A DNA stretch of 64,000 nt. Origin: a virus. The stretch is from IMG/VR virus record IMGVR_UViG_3300036792_000096, positions 26,658-90,657 of that record; one strand, written 5' to 3'. The notes below the pieces were generated by a model. That model was not told the DNA's origin. It ran no database searches and worked only from the letters and a program-made list of their open reading frames with translations. Position numbers and translations under genes: made by a program. Positions 12,700-21,193 of the stretch are shown one piece after another; within the stretch, counting starts at the first letter, position 1, and every line of letters begins with the position of its first letter.

Positions 12700-14376
12700 G
12701 TGCCCCCCGAACCGTGGCGTAACCGGATCGTCGGCGAGGGCGAGGAAGCGCCTGACCAGCTTCTAGCCAACCCGTTCAACTTCCGCATCCACCCCAAGGC
12801 ACAGCAGGACGGTGTAAGCGGGTCTCTGAACGATCTAGGCTGGATACAGCGGATTATCGTCAACCGGGCCACCGGCCATGTCATTGACGGTCACGCCCGG
12901 GTAGAACTCGCAATCAGCCGTGGTGAGCCGTCGGTGCCTGTCGTCTACGTAGACGTGACGCCGGAAGAGGAGCGCAAGGCCCTAGCCGTGTTCGACGCCC
13001 TCGGTGCCTTGGCTGCCATCGACGGCCCGAAGCTGGGTGAGTTGCTCGCCTCCATCTCCACCGAAGACCCGGATCTGGAGCGGATGCTGACGGATCTGGC
13101 TGGGGCCAATGGTGTGACCTTCGGAATGGGAGGCCGAGAACCGGAGGCGGACAACCTAGAGCAAGAGGTAGCCCGCGCAACCCTAGCGGAGCGGTTTCTC
13201 ATCCCGCCCTTCTCCGTCCTTGACGCCCGACAGGGGTACTGGCAGGAACGTAAGCGAGCGTGGCTCGCCCTTGGTATCCGGTCTGAGTTGGGGCGTGGGG
13301 AGACCCTGACGTATGTGGGCCGGGAGGACGAGACAGGAGAATCCGACGCGACGTGTCGTCCAGTGTCTCGTCCTCCCGGCCCACAGCGAAACGGCCAAGT
13401 GAGTCCAGGCGGGTCGCCGGGCGCGGCGACCCGCCTCAATCAGAACGGCAAGACGGAGCGGGGCGATGGCGCTGGACACCCGCTTACGTACAAGGGGCAG
13501 GAGTCGCTCCATGTGAACGAACCCGGATCGCGTTCAGCGACTCCTGCCCCTTCCCGTCGCATGACCTACGCTACGGGCTCTGCGGAGGACTTCACATCTC
13601 AGCGCATCCTTGAGCAGGTCCCTGCTCAAGGATCAGGAACGTCCATCTTCGATCCCGTGCTGTGCGAGGTGGTCTATCGCTGGTTCTGCCCGCCCGGGGG
13701 GCGTGTGCTGGACCCCTTCGCCGGGGGTAGCGTCCGTGGTGTTGTGGCGTCTCTTCTTGGGCGCTCGTACACGGGCATCGACCTATCCGAGGCACAGGTA
13801 GTGGCCAACAGAGGGCAAGGGGAGGCTCTCTGTTCACGTTCGCTAGATAGTGCAGTGGCACCTATGCCGCGGTGGTTCATGGGTGATAGCAGCAACATTG
13901 CCGCGGACTGGCCTCCGTCCGATGCCATGTTCGATCTCGTGTTCTCCTGCCCGCCGTACTTTGACCTTGAGGTTTACACGGATTCGCCTGCTGACCTCTC
14001 ACAGGCACCCGACTATGAGGCGTTCGTGGATGCGCTGGGCACCATCCTCACCGCCTCTGCTGGCCGACTCGCCGATGATCGGTTCGTGGTGTTGGTCATG
14101 GGAGAGGCCCGCAACGGGCGGGGCGACCTGTACGGGCTTGTGCCGGGCACCGTCAAGGCCGCCGGGCGAGCGGGGCTGACGTACTACAACGAGGCGATTC
14201 TTGTGACGATGGTCGGGTCGCTGCCGCTCCGGGTCGGGCGGGCCTTCCCCGTCTCTCGGAAGCTTGGGCGTACTCACCAAACCGTTCTCGTGTTCGTTAA
14301 GGGGGACGCTACCCGGGCCGCGGCTGCATGCGGTCATGTAGAGGTGGGGGATGTACCCGAGAGCGTCAACGCATGA
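12700..14376 (+). CDS. ParB/sulfiredoxin-domain and DNA methyltransferase fusion
   Basis: A 558-residue protein from GTG 12700; an open frame continues upstream but is the shadow of the winged-helix gene. Residues 20-130 are a ParB-N-like domain (LLANPFNFRIHPKAQQDG, then GHVIDGHARVELAISRGEP). Residues about 170-190 carry LDARQGYWQERKRAWLALGI, a segment I recall from phage ParB-methylase fusions. From about 330 comes an N4/N6 methyltransferase: LDPFAGGSVRG (SAM site) and SCPPYFDLE near 417 (catalytic). The linker at about 205-312 is low-complexity and its DNA contains four perfect inverted repeats. It probably modifies phage DNA against restriction; the ParB part may direct it to sites near the terminase genes. 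Confidence 0.85.
   Translation: MPPEPWRNRIVGEGEEAPDQLLANPFNFRIHPKAQQDGVSGSLNDLGWIQRIIVNRATGHVIDGHARVELAISRGEPSVPVVYVDVTPEEERKALAVFDALGALAAIDGPKLGELLASISTEDPDLERMLTDLAGANGVTFGMGGREPEADNLEQEVARATLAERFLIPPFSVLDARQGYWQERKRAWLALGIRSELGRGETLTYVGREDETGESDATCRPVSRPPGPQRNGQVSPGGSPGAATRLNQNGKTERGDGAGHPLTYKGQESLHVNEPGSRSATPAPSRRMTYATGSAEDFTSQRILEQVPAQGSGTSIFDPVLCEVVYRWFCPPGGRVLDPFAGGSVRGVVASLLGRSYTGIDLSEAQVVANRGQGEALCSRSLDSAVAPMPRWFMGDSSNIAADWPPSDAMFDLVFSCPPYFDLEVYTDSPADLSQAPDYEAFVDALGTILTASAGRLADDRFVVLVMGEARNGRGDLYGLVPGTVKAAGRAGLTYYNEAILVTMVGSLPLRVGRAFPVSRKLGRTHQTVLVFVKGDATRAAAACGHVEVGDVPESVNA
13314..13385. repeat. inverted repeat 1, 22-bp perfect arms
   Basis: Arms at 13314-13335 and 13364-13385 are exact reverse complements (22 bp) with a 28-base loop that itself holds CGAC-GT-GTCG. 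They lie inside the linker of the ParB-methyltransferase gene without breaking its frame. A stem this long is unexpected in coding DNA. Confidence 0.9.
13407..13436. repeat. inverted repeat 2, 13-bp perfect arms
   Basis: AGGCGGGTCGCCG (13407-13419), a 4-base loop GGCG, and its exact complement CGGCGACCCGCCT (13424-13436). A very stable GC hairpin 22 bases downstream of repeat 1 in the same gene. Confidence 0.9.
13492..13552. repeat. inverted repeat 3, 17-bp perfect arms
   Basis: AAGGGGCAGGAGTCGCT at 13492-13508 is matched exactly by its reverse complement at 13536-13552, with a 27-base loop. Geometry (long arms, loop near 27-28) is close to repeat 1, although the arm sequence differs. Confidence 0.9.
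13606..13633. repeat. inverted repeat 4, 13-bp perfect arms
   Basis: ATCCTTGAGCAGG (13606-13618), two bases, and the exact complement CCTGCTCAAGGAT (13621-13633). Almost a perfect palindrome, the fourth member of the cluster and the one closest to the methyltransferase SAM motif. Confidence 0.9.
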
Positions 14377-14873
14377 CCACTCCCACTCGGACGCCCCTCG
14401 CCGTCGTCGGGACAACCAAAGGACAGGACAAATCAGGCAACACGTCCGCGGCCTCTCGTCGCCAGATTGAAGCTGCCGAGAAGCAGCGACAAGCCGTAGC
14501 CCTTCGCCACCACGGGGCAACCTTCCAGCAGATCGCAGACCAACTTGGCTACACCAACCCGTCGGCCGCCCGCAAAGCCTTCCTCAAGGCCCTCGAGCGC
14601 TGGGGTGTGGAGGATGTCACCGACCTGCGCGCCGCCGAGGTGGCCCGGCTGGACTCCTACCTCCTTGTCGTCGCCACGAAGGTCAAGGCGGGTGAACTGA
14701 AGGCCGTTGAGACCGCACTCAAGATCAGCGAGCGCCGTGCGAAACTCTTGGGTCTAGACCAGCCTACAAAGGTGGTCATCACCGAGGATCTCTTGGAGGC
14801 CGAGCGTGACAAGCTCCGTGAGCGGGTCGCCACGCTCCGTGTCGTCGGAGGAGCGTCGTCTAGCGCTCCTTGA
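14373..14873 (+). CDS. terS: terminase small subunit (probable)
   Basis: A 166-residue protein directly upstream of terL and overlapping the ParB-methyltransferase stop (ATGA). Residues 30-75 form an HTH (RQAVALRHHGATFQQIADQL) as in small terminases that recognise the packaging site, followed by long helices for oligomerisation (ARLDSYLLVVATKVKAGELK) and a basic segment. It would bind the phage pac or cos site and hand DNA to the large subunit. Confidence 0.75.
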   Translation: MTTPTRTPLAVVGTTKGQDKSGNTSAASRRQIEAAEKQRQAVALRHHGATFQQIADQLGYTNPSAARKAFLKALERWGVEDVTDLRAAEVARLDSYLLVVATKVKAGELKAVETALKISERRAKLLGLDQPTKVVITEDLLEAERDKLRERVATLRVVGGASSSAP

Positions 14874-16338
14874 CGAGATCGCAGCGCTTCAGGCCGAGGA
14901 GCGGGCGCTACTGGCCGAAGCGGAGGTCACGAGGTTCTCCGGATACCGGGACCACCCTGTGGAGTTCGTCCGGGAGGTTCTCCGGGAGGAGATGTGGAGC
15001 AAGCAGGAAGAAATCCTCCGCTCCGTCTACCGGGATCGCCGAACCATCGTCAGTGCCTGTTTCGCTTCAGGGAAGACGTGGATAGCGGCCCGCCTCCTCG
15101 CGCAGTGGATCTCGACCGATCCTGGTGCGATCGCCATCACGACCGCCTCCGTCGGCCGGCAGGTAGCAGGACAGCTCTGGGGCGAGGTCCGCAACCTCTG
15201 GCGACGAGGAGTGACGCTGCCGGGCCAACTGGACCCCGCGCCCGGTGTCTCGCTTCCTGGGGATCTGCTCCCGAAGGCCCCTGAATGGATGGTGACGCCG
15301 GGCAGGAACTTCGCCATGGGCTTCAGCACGAACGACCCCAACCGCTTCTCTGGCTGGCACGGGGGGCGTGTCCTCGTGATCCTGGACGAGGCCGAGGGTA
15401 TTGACGATGACCTGTGGGACATCATGGAAGGCCAACTCTCCACAGGTGACACGGCCGTCCTGGCGCTCGGGAACCCCGACCCGGAGGGCATCCTCGGTGG
15501 CTTCCAGCACGCAGCATCTTCTCCGCTCTGGCACCACATCACGATCAGCGCCTTCGACACGCCGAACCTGATCGCCGGCCGGGACGACGTGGCTCCCTAC
15601 CTCGTGACCCGTCGCTGGGTGGAGGAACGCCGGCAGGAGTGGGGCGAGGACGACCCTCGGTGGATCACGAAGGTGCTCGGCCAGTTCGTGGAGGGCTCCG
15701 CGGCCAAGCACGTCATTCCTCTGTCGTGGTTCGAGCGGGCCGTGGACCGGCCCGGCGTGACGGCGGTGACTGAGAAGCCAGTGACGGGTTTGGACATAGC
15801 CCGGTTCGGCACCGACGACAGCGCCATTGTGATCCGTCAGGGTCCCCTCGTGCTCCACATGGAGCGCAAACACGGGTTCTCAGGCCCGGAGGTGGGGGGC
15901 TGGGCAATCGCCCGTATGCGCCAGCACGGCTCGGCAGTGGTGAACGGTGACAGCGGAGGGCTAGGCGGGCCGGTGCTGGATTTCATCCGTGAGACGCCGG
16001 GGATCCGCGTGCAGGACATCAATGCCGGCTCGAGGGCGGACGACAACGAGCGGTTCGTGCGCAAGCGGGACGAGCTCTGGTGGGGGGCTCGGGAACGCTT
16101 TGAGACCGACCGGATCGTCCTGCCGAGGAAGTTGGGTTCGGAGGTGGAGATCCTCAAGGGCCAAGTGACTCCGGTCCGCTACTCGTACCGGGTAGACGGC
16201 CGGATTGAGGTTGAGTCGAAGGACTCCATGGCGAAGCGGGGCCTTCCCTCGCCCGACCTCGCCGACGCTCTCTGTCTCGCCTTCATCGCCCCGTGGACGG
16301 CCCGCACCAACCTCCGCGACCTCATGGGCGGAGGCTAA
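14806..16338 (+). CDS. terL: terminase large subunit
   Basis: A 510-residue packaging motor from GTG 14806 (GTG 14818 and 14839 are alternatives; all overlap terS). ATPase domain: Walker A-like ACFASGKT at 84-91, a deviant form common in terminases, and Walker B VLVILDEAEG at 189-198. Nuclease domain: GLDIARFGTDDSA around D330, NGDSGGLGGPVLD, and the distal SPDLADALCLAF, the three acidic positions of the RNase H-like fold. It cuts concatemers and pumps DNA into proheads. Confidence 0.95.
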   Translation: MTSSVSGSPRSVSSEERRLALLDEIAALQAEERALLAEAEVTRFSGYRDHPVEFVREVLREEMWSKQEEILRSVYRDRRTIVSACFASGKTWIAARLLAQWISTDPGAIAITTASVGRQVAGQLWGEVRNLWRRGVTLPGQLDPAPGVSLPGDLLPKAPEWMVTPGRNFAMGFSTNDPNRFSGWHGGRVLVILDEAEGIDDDLWDIMEGQLSTGDTAVLALGNPDPEGILGGFQHAASSPLWHHITISAFDTPNLIAGRDDVAPYLVTRRWVEERRQEWGEDDPRWITKVLGQFVEGSAAKHVIPLSWFERAVDRPGVTAVTEKPVTGLDIARFGTDDSAIVIRQGPLVLHMERKHGFSGPEVGGWAIARMRQHGSAVVNGDSGGLGGPVLDFIRETPGIRVQDINAGSRADDNERFVRKRDELWWGARERFETDRIVLPRKLGSEVEILKGQVTPVRYSYRVDGRIEVESKDSMAKRGLPSPDLADALCLAFIAPWTARTNLRDLMGGG

Positions 16339-16603
16339 GACTAGGATGGAACCTCGCGAAGTCGTATGCTTGGCGATACTTTTCGCGCTCTCGGGTGAGG
16401 GAGGAGCTTCAAGGTTGCCGGAACACCCTCGTCCCCTTGACGTTGCAATCGCGGCCAGAGCCGCGGTGAATGCGCGCCGTAGGCGTTCGCACAGTGTAAA
16501 ATGGATGGTAGGTAGGAGCCCCGCGTCGTCTGACCGACCGGGGCCATGGACGAAGCCTCTCAGGAAGGCACCGTCGTGTTACACACTACAGCAGGGTTGC
16601 CGC
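16339..16603 (+). other. 265-base stretch without a convincing gene
   Basis: Between terL and the next gene. An open frame starts at ATG 16346 but its composition is poor. I see an extended -10-like GTGTAAAAT at about 16494-16502, a GCCCCG/CGGGGC stem around 16518-16545, and AGGAAGG followed by GTG 16576 that opens a 13-codon frame ending at 16617 and overlapping the next start, a possible leader peptide. The region is less GC-rich than its surroundings. Confidence 0.35.
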
Positions 16604-16876
16604 GTGGCGAAGTTTAAGCGCGCGGTCAAGCAATGTGAAGGTCCGCCAGTCTCCGTTGGGTTCAAAGTGTGTCGAGACTGTGGCGAGCATCTATGGATCC
16701 AAGACTTCACCACAACTCCGTGGACCAAGGACGGTCGGGGTAAATTCTGCTTCGTGTGGGACTTGCCGTGGGCGGTTCCGTCATCGACGGAGGTAGTCGC
16801 CAGAGCGATGCGTGTCTGGGTTGCGCCTGTGATTGTGTACAGCCTCCTGAGTGCGGTCCAAGGGCACTCGGCATGA
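16604..16876 (+). CDS. hypothetical cysteine-containing protein
   Basis: Read from GTG 16604 this gives 90 residues: a basic start (VAKFKRAVKQCEG), a CRDCGEHLWIQDF knuckle and a hydrophobic C-terminal half. Its TGA overlaps the ATG of the next gene, which supports the frame at the 3' end. After KFC the frame loses the expected second CxxC while a neighbouring frame stays cysteine-rich, so a frameshift near 16750 is possible. Less GC-rich than neighbours. Function unknown. Confidence 0.4.
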   Translation: MAKFKRAVKQCEGPPVSVGFKVCRDCGEHLWIQDFTTTPWTKDGRGKFCFVWDLPWAVPSSTEVVARAMRVWVAPVIVYSLLSAVQGHSA

Positions 16877-17259
16877 AGCAAGAGGCGCCTACAGCGCTGG
16901 ATCTCCTACTGGGGTCGCTCGCTGTACTGCGGGCTACACATTTTCTGATTCATGATCAATGGCCACCTATGGTCCAAGCGCGCAACTGGCTATCGCGGCA
17001 TGTGGACGAAGAGTCCGTATGGATGGAGTTGTCCCGGTGTTCTTGGTGTCAAGGATTGTGGATAAGCCCCCTTGTGGCTTTGTCGATAAAGCGATACCCG
17101 AGGGTCAGATGGCTGCTGCTGGGGCCGGCGCTCTCGGGCGTGGTGGGGCTGCTCTCGACGGCTGACAGCGCCTTGGCTCGGATGTGGGCGACCGTGCCAG
17201 CAGAGAGGGAGTGGGAGCCTACGGGGCCCGGGGAGTGGAGACGCAATGCCTCCCTGTGA
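16873..17259 (+). CDS. DUF1360-like membrane protein
   Basis: A 128-residue protein with an N-terminal hydrophobic helix (ALDLLLGSLAVLRATHFL), the motif RCSWCQGLWISP near 60, and a second hydrophobic stretch (WLLLGPALSGVVGLLSTA). The C-x-W-C-x-G-x-W motif between two membrane segments matches DUF1360 proteins found in phage head gene clusters. Role unknown; probably an inner-membrane protein. Confidence 0.7.
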   Translation: MKQEAPTALDLLLGSLAVLRATHFLIHDQWPPMVQARNWLSRHVDEESVWMELSRCSWCQGLWISPLVALSIKRYPRVRWLLLGPALSGVVGLLSTADSALARMWATVPAEREWEPTGPGEWRRNASL

Positions 17260-17268
17260 CGCCGTCTG

Positions 17269-17526
17269 ATGGCCGAGGCAGAGAACGGCGCTGGCCCCCT
17301 CAGCCTCTCGGCAGCCGAGGCGCTGGGGCTCCTGAGTCTCCATTCCAAGGTTCCCGTGGACAGCATGGACCCGGAGGCGCTGGGGGCGGTAGGGCGGATG
17401 CACGCCGAGCTCTGGCTTATCATGGAGGACGCCCGTACCTTGCAGGCCGGCGCCGATGAGGCGACAGGCAATGGCGCTACGCCGAAGCGCAAGCCCCGCT
17501 CATCCGTCCTGACGCCTCGCACGTGA
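17269..17526 (+). CDS. hypothetical small protein
   Basis: An 85-residue helical protein (LSAAEALGLLSLHSKVPVDS, then MHAELWLIMEDARTLQAG) located just before portal and coupled to it by a GTGA overlap. Possibly a head-assembly accessory; no family recognised. Confidence 0.55.
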   Translation: MAEAENGAGPLSLSAAEALGLLSLHSKVPVDSMDPEALGAVGRMHAELWLIMEDARTLQAGADEATGNGATPKRKPRSSVLTPRT

Positions 17527-20102
17527 ACCGGGTTCTCACCCTCGCCGGTTCACCGCAGCGCACCCTTGCACCGTCTGATGTAACCCTGACGCCTGTAATG
17601 AAGATGCCCCGCCGTCGGGGTCTGATCGCCTCGGCAGCGCCCCTCGCCATCGACCTCGCATCGTCCATGGAAGTGCGCAGGACCCGGCAGGCGCAGCAAC
17701 AGATGGCGTGGCAGTTCTTCCGAGGTATAGGGGCTTGTTGGTATGGGTCGATGTTCAAAAGTAACGCTATCTCTCAACTGCGCATTTTTCCAGCAGAGCA
17801 ACGGGGGACCCGAGACGACCCGGTTCCCATTGATGACCCGTATTCCTTGCAGCAAGTCTGTCTGGACGACATGGCGAACGGGTTCTCCGGGCTGGAGCTC
17901 GGTCACGCCCCCATCCTCGCCTCGGCAACGCTGCAAGACTCAGTAGCCGGCGAGGCGTATTGGTACTCACGTCCAGACGAGGAGACCGGGGAGAATCGCT
18001 TTGAGATCCTCTCCATTGAGGAACTTGAGATGGGAGGTGCTTCGGGGTTCCAGATCCGCCGCTACCCGGGCGCCATTCCCGAGCCGATCCTTCCCGAGCG
18101 GGGAGACAAGATCGCCCGAATGTGGACGCCCTCGCCGGAGTGGAAGGATCTGGCTACCTCACCGATGCTTGTGCAGCACGACACGCTCGAGGAGTTGTGG
18201 CTACTGATCCAAGCTGGTATCGCGGCGGCGAAGTCCAGGCTCGTCGGCGGCAAGATCGTCACCATCCCCGAGGAGCTGGACCTCGATACGCCGGCAGGCC
18301 CAGACGATGAGCCGACACCCTTTGAGACGGAACTCCGCCGGGCCGGCGCTACAGCGATTCGAGACCCCGCCTCGCCTCTGCGCTGGTTCCCGGTTCTGAT
18401 CCGGGGCAAAGCCGACTACCTCAAACCAGAGTTCATCCATGTCGTTGACCTCTACAAAGACATGCCCAAAGAGGTCAGGGACGCAATCCTAGAGCTACGT
18501 ACGCGCTTCGCCCATGACTTCGACCTACCTACAGAACTTTTAACGGGTTTAGGTGACATGACGCATTGGAACGCCTGGATCGTGGACTCCATGACGTGGC
18601 CCCACCTCCGCCCCGTCGCTCAGAGGGTCCTCGCTAACCTCACCGTCTGTGCCTACCGCCCGCTCCTCATTGCCGGCGGCATGGACCCCCGAGAAGCCGC
18701 CACACAGGTCATCGGCTACGACGAAGGGCTTGTCGTCAGCAAGCCCGACCGCTCCGCCGCGGCGACGGTAGGCGTGGAGCACGGGTTCGTCGGCAACGAG
18801 GCATGGATGCGGAGCAACGGGTTCGACCCGGAGACGGACAAGCCATCCGAGGTCGAGCGGGCACGGATCTTCGGTATGCGCTGGGGCGACCCGGGCTTGG
18901 CGTCCGTCGGCTCGCCACCCGGGATCTGGGACAAGGCCACCGGCCGCATCGCCACCCGAGTCACCGAAGAGGAGAAGGGTGTCCCGGGCGTCAGCCCCGT
19001 CCAGCAGGACGCCGGCCCGGCCGGACCCGTCCAGCCTGCACCGGGCCCTCCCGAGCCGAAACCGGCACCCGGCGCCCCCGTACCCGCCCCGCCCGCTCCC
19101 GCCTCACGTCCACCGACCCCACCAGCGCAGCCCGCCGTGGCAGCGTCGGGCAACGGGCACGGCAAGCGCCTGGGAACCTTCGCCGCCATCCCGGCCGCCG
19201 ACCCGCCAGCGAACCACGTCAAGCGAGCCAAGCTGAAGCGGTTGGGGACGAAGCTGGGCGCCATCGACCGGGACCTCCTCCAGCGCCTCTCCGTCCTCGC
19301 CGACGACCGCCTCCACGCGACCGTCAGGACCGTGGGAAGCAAGCTTCGGAGCGCCGCCCAGGGCCGGCCGGTAGCGCCTACGCTGCGGGGCATGGACACG
19401 CTTCAGATCCCCCGCATGCTCGGCTCCAAGGGCTCCCACGCCCTCGGCCTCAACGACCACCTCGAAGTAGATGCTGCTGCGGCATCCTTCGCCGCCAAGG
19501 CCGTACCATGGCTCACGAGCGCTCAGGAAGCGGCCTTGCGCCAGATCGCCGATGCCACCGGCCAGGACTACGAGGAGTTGGCAGCCGAGTCCGAGTCTCA
19601 GCGCTCCGACTGGATCACGGCGGCGGAGGCGGCTCTCACCGCGGGCTTCGCCTCCATGGCCTTGGGGTTCTTGTACAACCCCTCGCAGCCGGAAGGACCG
19701 GGTGAGATGCCCGACACCATGGCCCCGCGGGACGCCATCCGTAGCGCCATGCAGCTTGCTGGCGGGGGAGACCCCGGCTCAGGCCCGCCGCTGGGGATCG
19801 GGACGGGGCCGCTCGCTACCGACGCCTTGGATTCGGGCGGGGCGGCCGTGGACGGGTGGACGTGGGACTACACCGACAGCGCCCGCACCACATTCCCGGG
19901 CCATCTACAGTTGGACGGCATAGAGTTTGCCTCTTGGGAGGACGACCAATTGCTAGTCCAGCCTGAGGACGATTGGGTTGATACGGCGCCGTATTATTCA
20001 ATTTCTGATCATCCGGGATGCTCTTGCGGTGTCACCCCGACTGTGATTCCAGTGGAGGATCTGGCGGCATCCGACGGGGAACTAGTGGGAGTGGAAGCGT
20101 GA
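17523..20102 (+). CDS. portal protein with C-terminal MuF-like extension
   Basis: An 859-residue protein. Residues 1-490 are a siphovirus portal: helical clip and stem features such as EELWLLIQAGIAAAKSRLVG and LLTGLGDMTHWNAWIVDSM, with position after terL. Residues 495-560 are a Pro/Ala linker. The last 290 residues are a MuF-like minor head domain (VPWLTSAQEAALRQIADATG, SDWITAAEAALTAGFASMA), ending in a GCSCGVTPTV cysteine motif. Separate portal and MuF genes are usual, so this is a fusion. It forms the dodecameric DNA entry channel; the MuF part probably sits inside the capsid. Codon composition turns AT-richer over the last 150 bases. Confidence 0.88.
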   Translation: MNRVLTLAGSPQRTLAPSDVTLTPVMKMPRRRGLIASAAPLAIDLASSMEVRRTRQAQQQMAWQFFRGIGACWYGSMFKSNAISQLRIFPAEQRGTRDDPVPIDDPYSLQQVCLDDMANGFSGLELGHAPILASATLQDSVAGEAYWYSRPDEETGENRFEILSIEELEMGGASGFQIRRYPGAIPEPILPERGDKIARMWTPSPEWKDLATSPMLVQHDTLEELWLLIQAGIAAAKSRLVGGKIVTIPEELDLDTPAGPDDEPTPFETELRRAGATAIRDPASPLRWFPVLIRGKADYLKPEFIHVVDLYKDMPKEVRDAILELRTRFAHDFDLPTELLTGLGDMTHWNAWIVDSMTWPHLRPVAQRVLANLTVCAYRPLLIAGGMDPREAATQVIGYDEGLVVSKPDRSAAATVGVEHGFVGNEAWMRSNGFDPETDKPSEVERARIFGMRWGDPGLASVGSPPGIWDKATGRIATRVTEEEKGVPGVSPVQQDAGPAGPVQPAPGPPEPKPAPGAPVPAPPAPASRPPTPPAQPAVAASGNGHGKRLGTFAAIPAADPPANHVKRAKLKRLGTKLGAIDRDLLQRLSVLADDRLHATVRTVGSKLRSAAQGRPVAPTLRGMDTLQIPRMLGSKGSHALGLNDHLEVDAAAASFAAKAVPWLTSAQEAALRQIADATGQDYEELAAESESQRSDWITAAEAALTAGFASMALGFLYNPSQPEGPGEMPDTMAPRDAIRSAMQLAGGGDPGSGPPLGIGTGPLATDALDSGGAAVDGWTWDYTDSARTTFPGHLQLDGIEFASWEDDQLLVQPEDDWVDTAPYYSISDHPGCSCGVTPTVIPVEDLAASDGELVGVEA

Positions 20103-20671
20103 CGGACTTAGGATCGGTGACTTACCTCTGTGCCTACCTCTACGTAAATGGCGTACCCGCCATCCACGGCGCCGAGTCGGGCTCAACCACGTCCCTCTGC
20201 GGCTACCCAGTGACGCTCTCGGACGACCCATTTCCCCCCACGACTCCAACTCTGGTATGTGACGAGTGCTGGAAAGCGGTCGAATATCCACCCGAGCGAC
20301 TCGCCTACATGGAGCGAGCGAATGCGGCGGTGCGAAACCTCCTTCCCCGGTTCAGTGCGCAGCGCGGAGGGATCCGCTACCGACCTCCGTCTGAGTGGGT
20401 GCCACCCCCGCCGTCGGTACCGCGTCCCACGAGGCGTGAGCGGGTAGGGCTCTGGCTCTACCGACACCTTCCCCGGCGCTGGGTATGGGAGGCACGCGAG
20501 GTGGGCCACGATGGCGACTATTGGCAGGTCTTCTGCGGTACCGAGGCATGGGCGCGCTCGGCCTGCGAATGGCAGGCGGGCAAGCCCATCGACTGGTCAG
20601 ACGAGGATGAGTCCTTCCCCTACTCGGTAAGGCGGGTTCGGGCCAAGGTGATCCGCCGGGTGGAATTGTGA
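20099..20671 (+). CDS. hypothetical protein
   Basis: A 190-residue protein from a GTG overlapping the portal stop. Residues 25-65 contain LCGYP and LVCDECW, a possible zinc site. The C-terminal half is Arg/Trp-rich (ERVGLWLYRHLPRRWVWEAR). No recognised family. Confidence 0.55.
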   Translation: MTDLGSVTYLCAYLYVNGVPAIHGAESGSTTSLCGYPVTLSDDPFPPTTPTLVCDECWKAVEYPPERLAYMERANAAVRNLLPRFSAQRGGIRYRPPSEWVPPPPSVPRPTRRERVGLWLYRHLPRRWVWEAREVGHDGDYWQVFCGTEAWARSACEWQAGKPIDWSDEDESFPYSVRRVRAKVIRRVEL

Positions 20672-20880
20672 GCGATTCCAGATCAGTCCGTGTTCAACTT
20701 CGGATTGAGGTCCGTCAGCCTCCACCTATTTCGGACGCCCTAAATGCGGACATCCTGAAGTCAGGGGGTCTCTGTGAGCCATTGGGGCCTGAATGGGTGG
20801 AATTAAGGCCGGGTGCGATGTTCTGGGTTCCAGAGGAGACGCCCTTTGGGCAGATCCTCATGCGTCGTAAGTCCGAGTAG
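20668..20880 (+). CDS. hypothetical small protein
   Basis: A 70-residue protein from a GTG overlapping the previous stop; beta-rich (SVRVQLRIEVRQPPPISDAL, ELRPGAMFWVPEETPFG). AT content is slightly raised. Function unknown. Confidence 0.5.
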   Translation: MSDSRSVRVQLRIEVRQPPPISDALNADILKSGGLCEPLGPEWVELRPGAMFWVPEETPFGQILMRRKSE

Positions 20881-20893
20881 AGGGAGAACGCCC

Positions 20894-21181
20894 ATGACAG
20901 TCCGTGACAAGCTGCACCAAATCGCCGAGGACATCCGCCACGCCTTCCCCGGTCACGCCGAGGACCTTCACCAGGTAGCGGACACGGTTGAGATCCCGCC
21001 CGACACGAACGCGCCGCCGGCCGAGCAGGTCGACCTCGATGCGGCGCAGGCCGAGATTGCGAACTGGCCCGCTGAGGAAGCAGCCGCAGTGGAACCAAGC
21101 CCCGCAGCAGAACCGGCTCCCGCTGCGGCCACCCCAGAGGCGCCAGCACCGCCCGCAGCAGCACCCCCAGCGGCCACGTAG
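20894..21181 (+). CDS. hypothetical Ala/Pro-rich protein
   Basis: A 95-residue protein with GAGGGAGAA before its ATG. The N-terminal 40 residues form an amphipathic helical region (KLHQIAEDIRHAFPGHAED); the rest is an acidic Ala/Pro tail. The composition resembles small scaffold or linker proteins; no firm assignment. Confidence 0.55.
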   Translation: MTVRDKLHQIAEDIRHAFPGHAEDLHQVADTVEIPPDTNAPPAEQVDLDAAQAEIANWPAEEAAAVEPSPAAEPAPAAATPEAPAPPAAAPPAAT

Positions 21182-21193
21182 AAGGAGAGCCAC

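Noticed and set aside
13314-13633. Transposon or MITE ends as explanation of the inverted repeats
   Set aside because: The four repeats have different arm sequences, no flanking target duplication was seen and the reading frame is kept.
15067-15873. Minus-strand frame opposite terL
   Set aside because: Shadow of terL, whose ATPase and nuclease motifs are complete.
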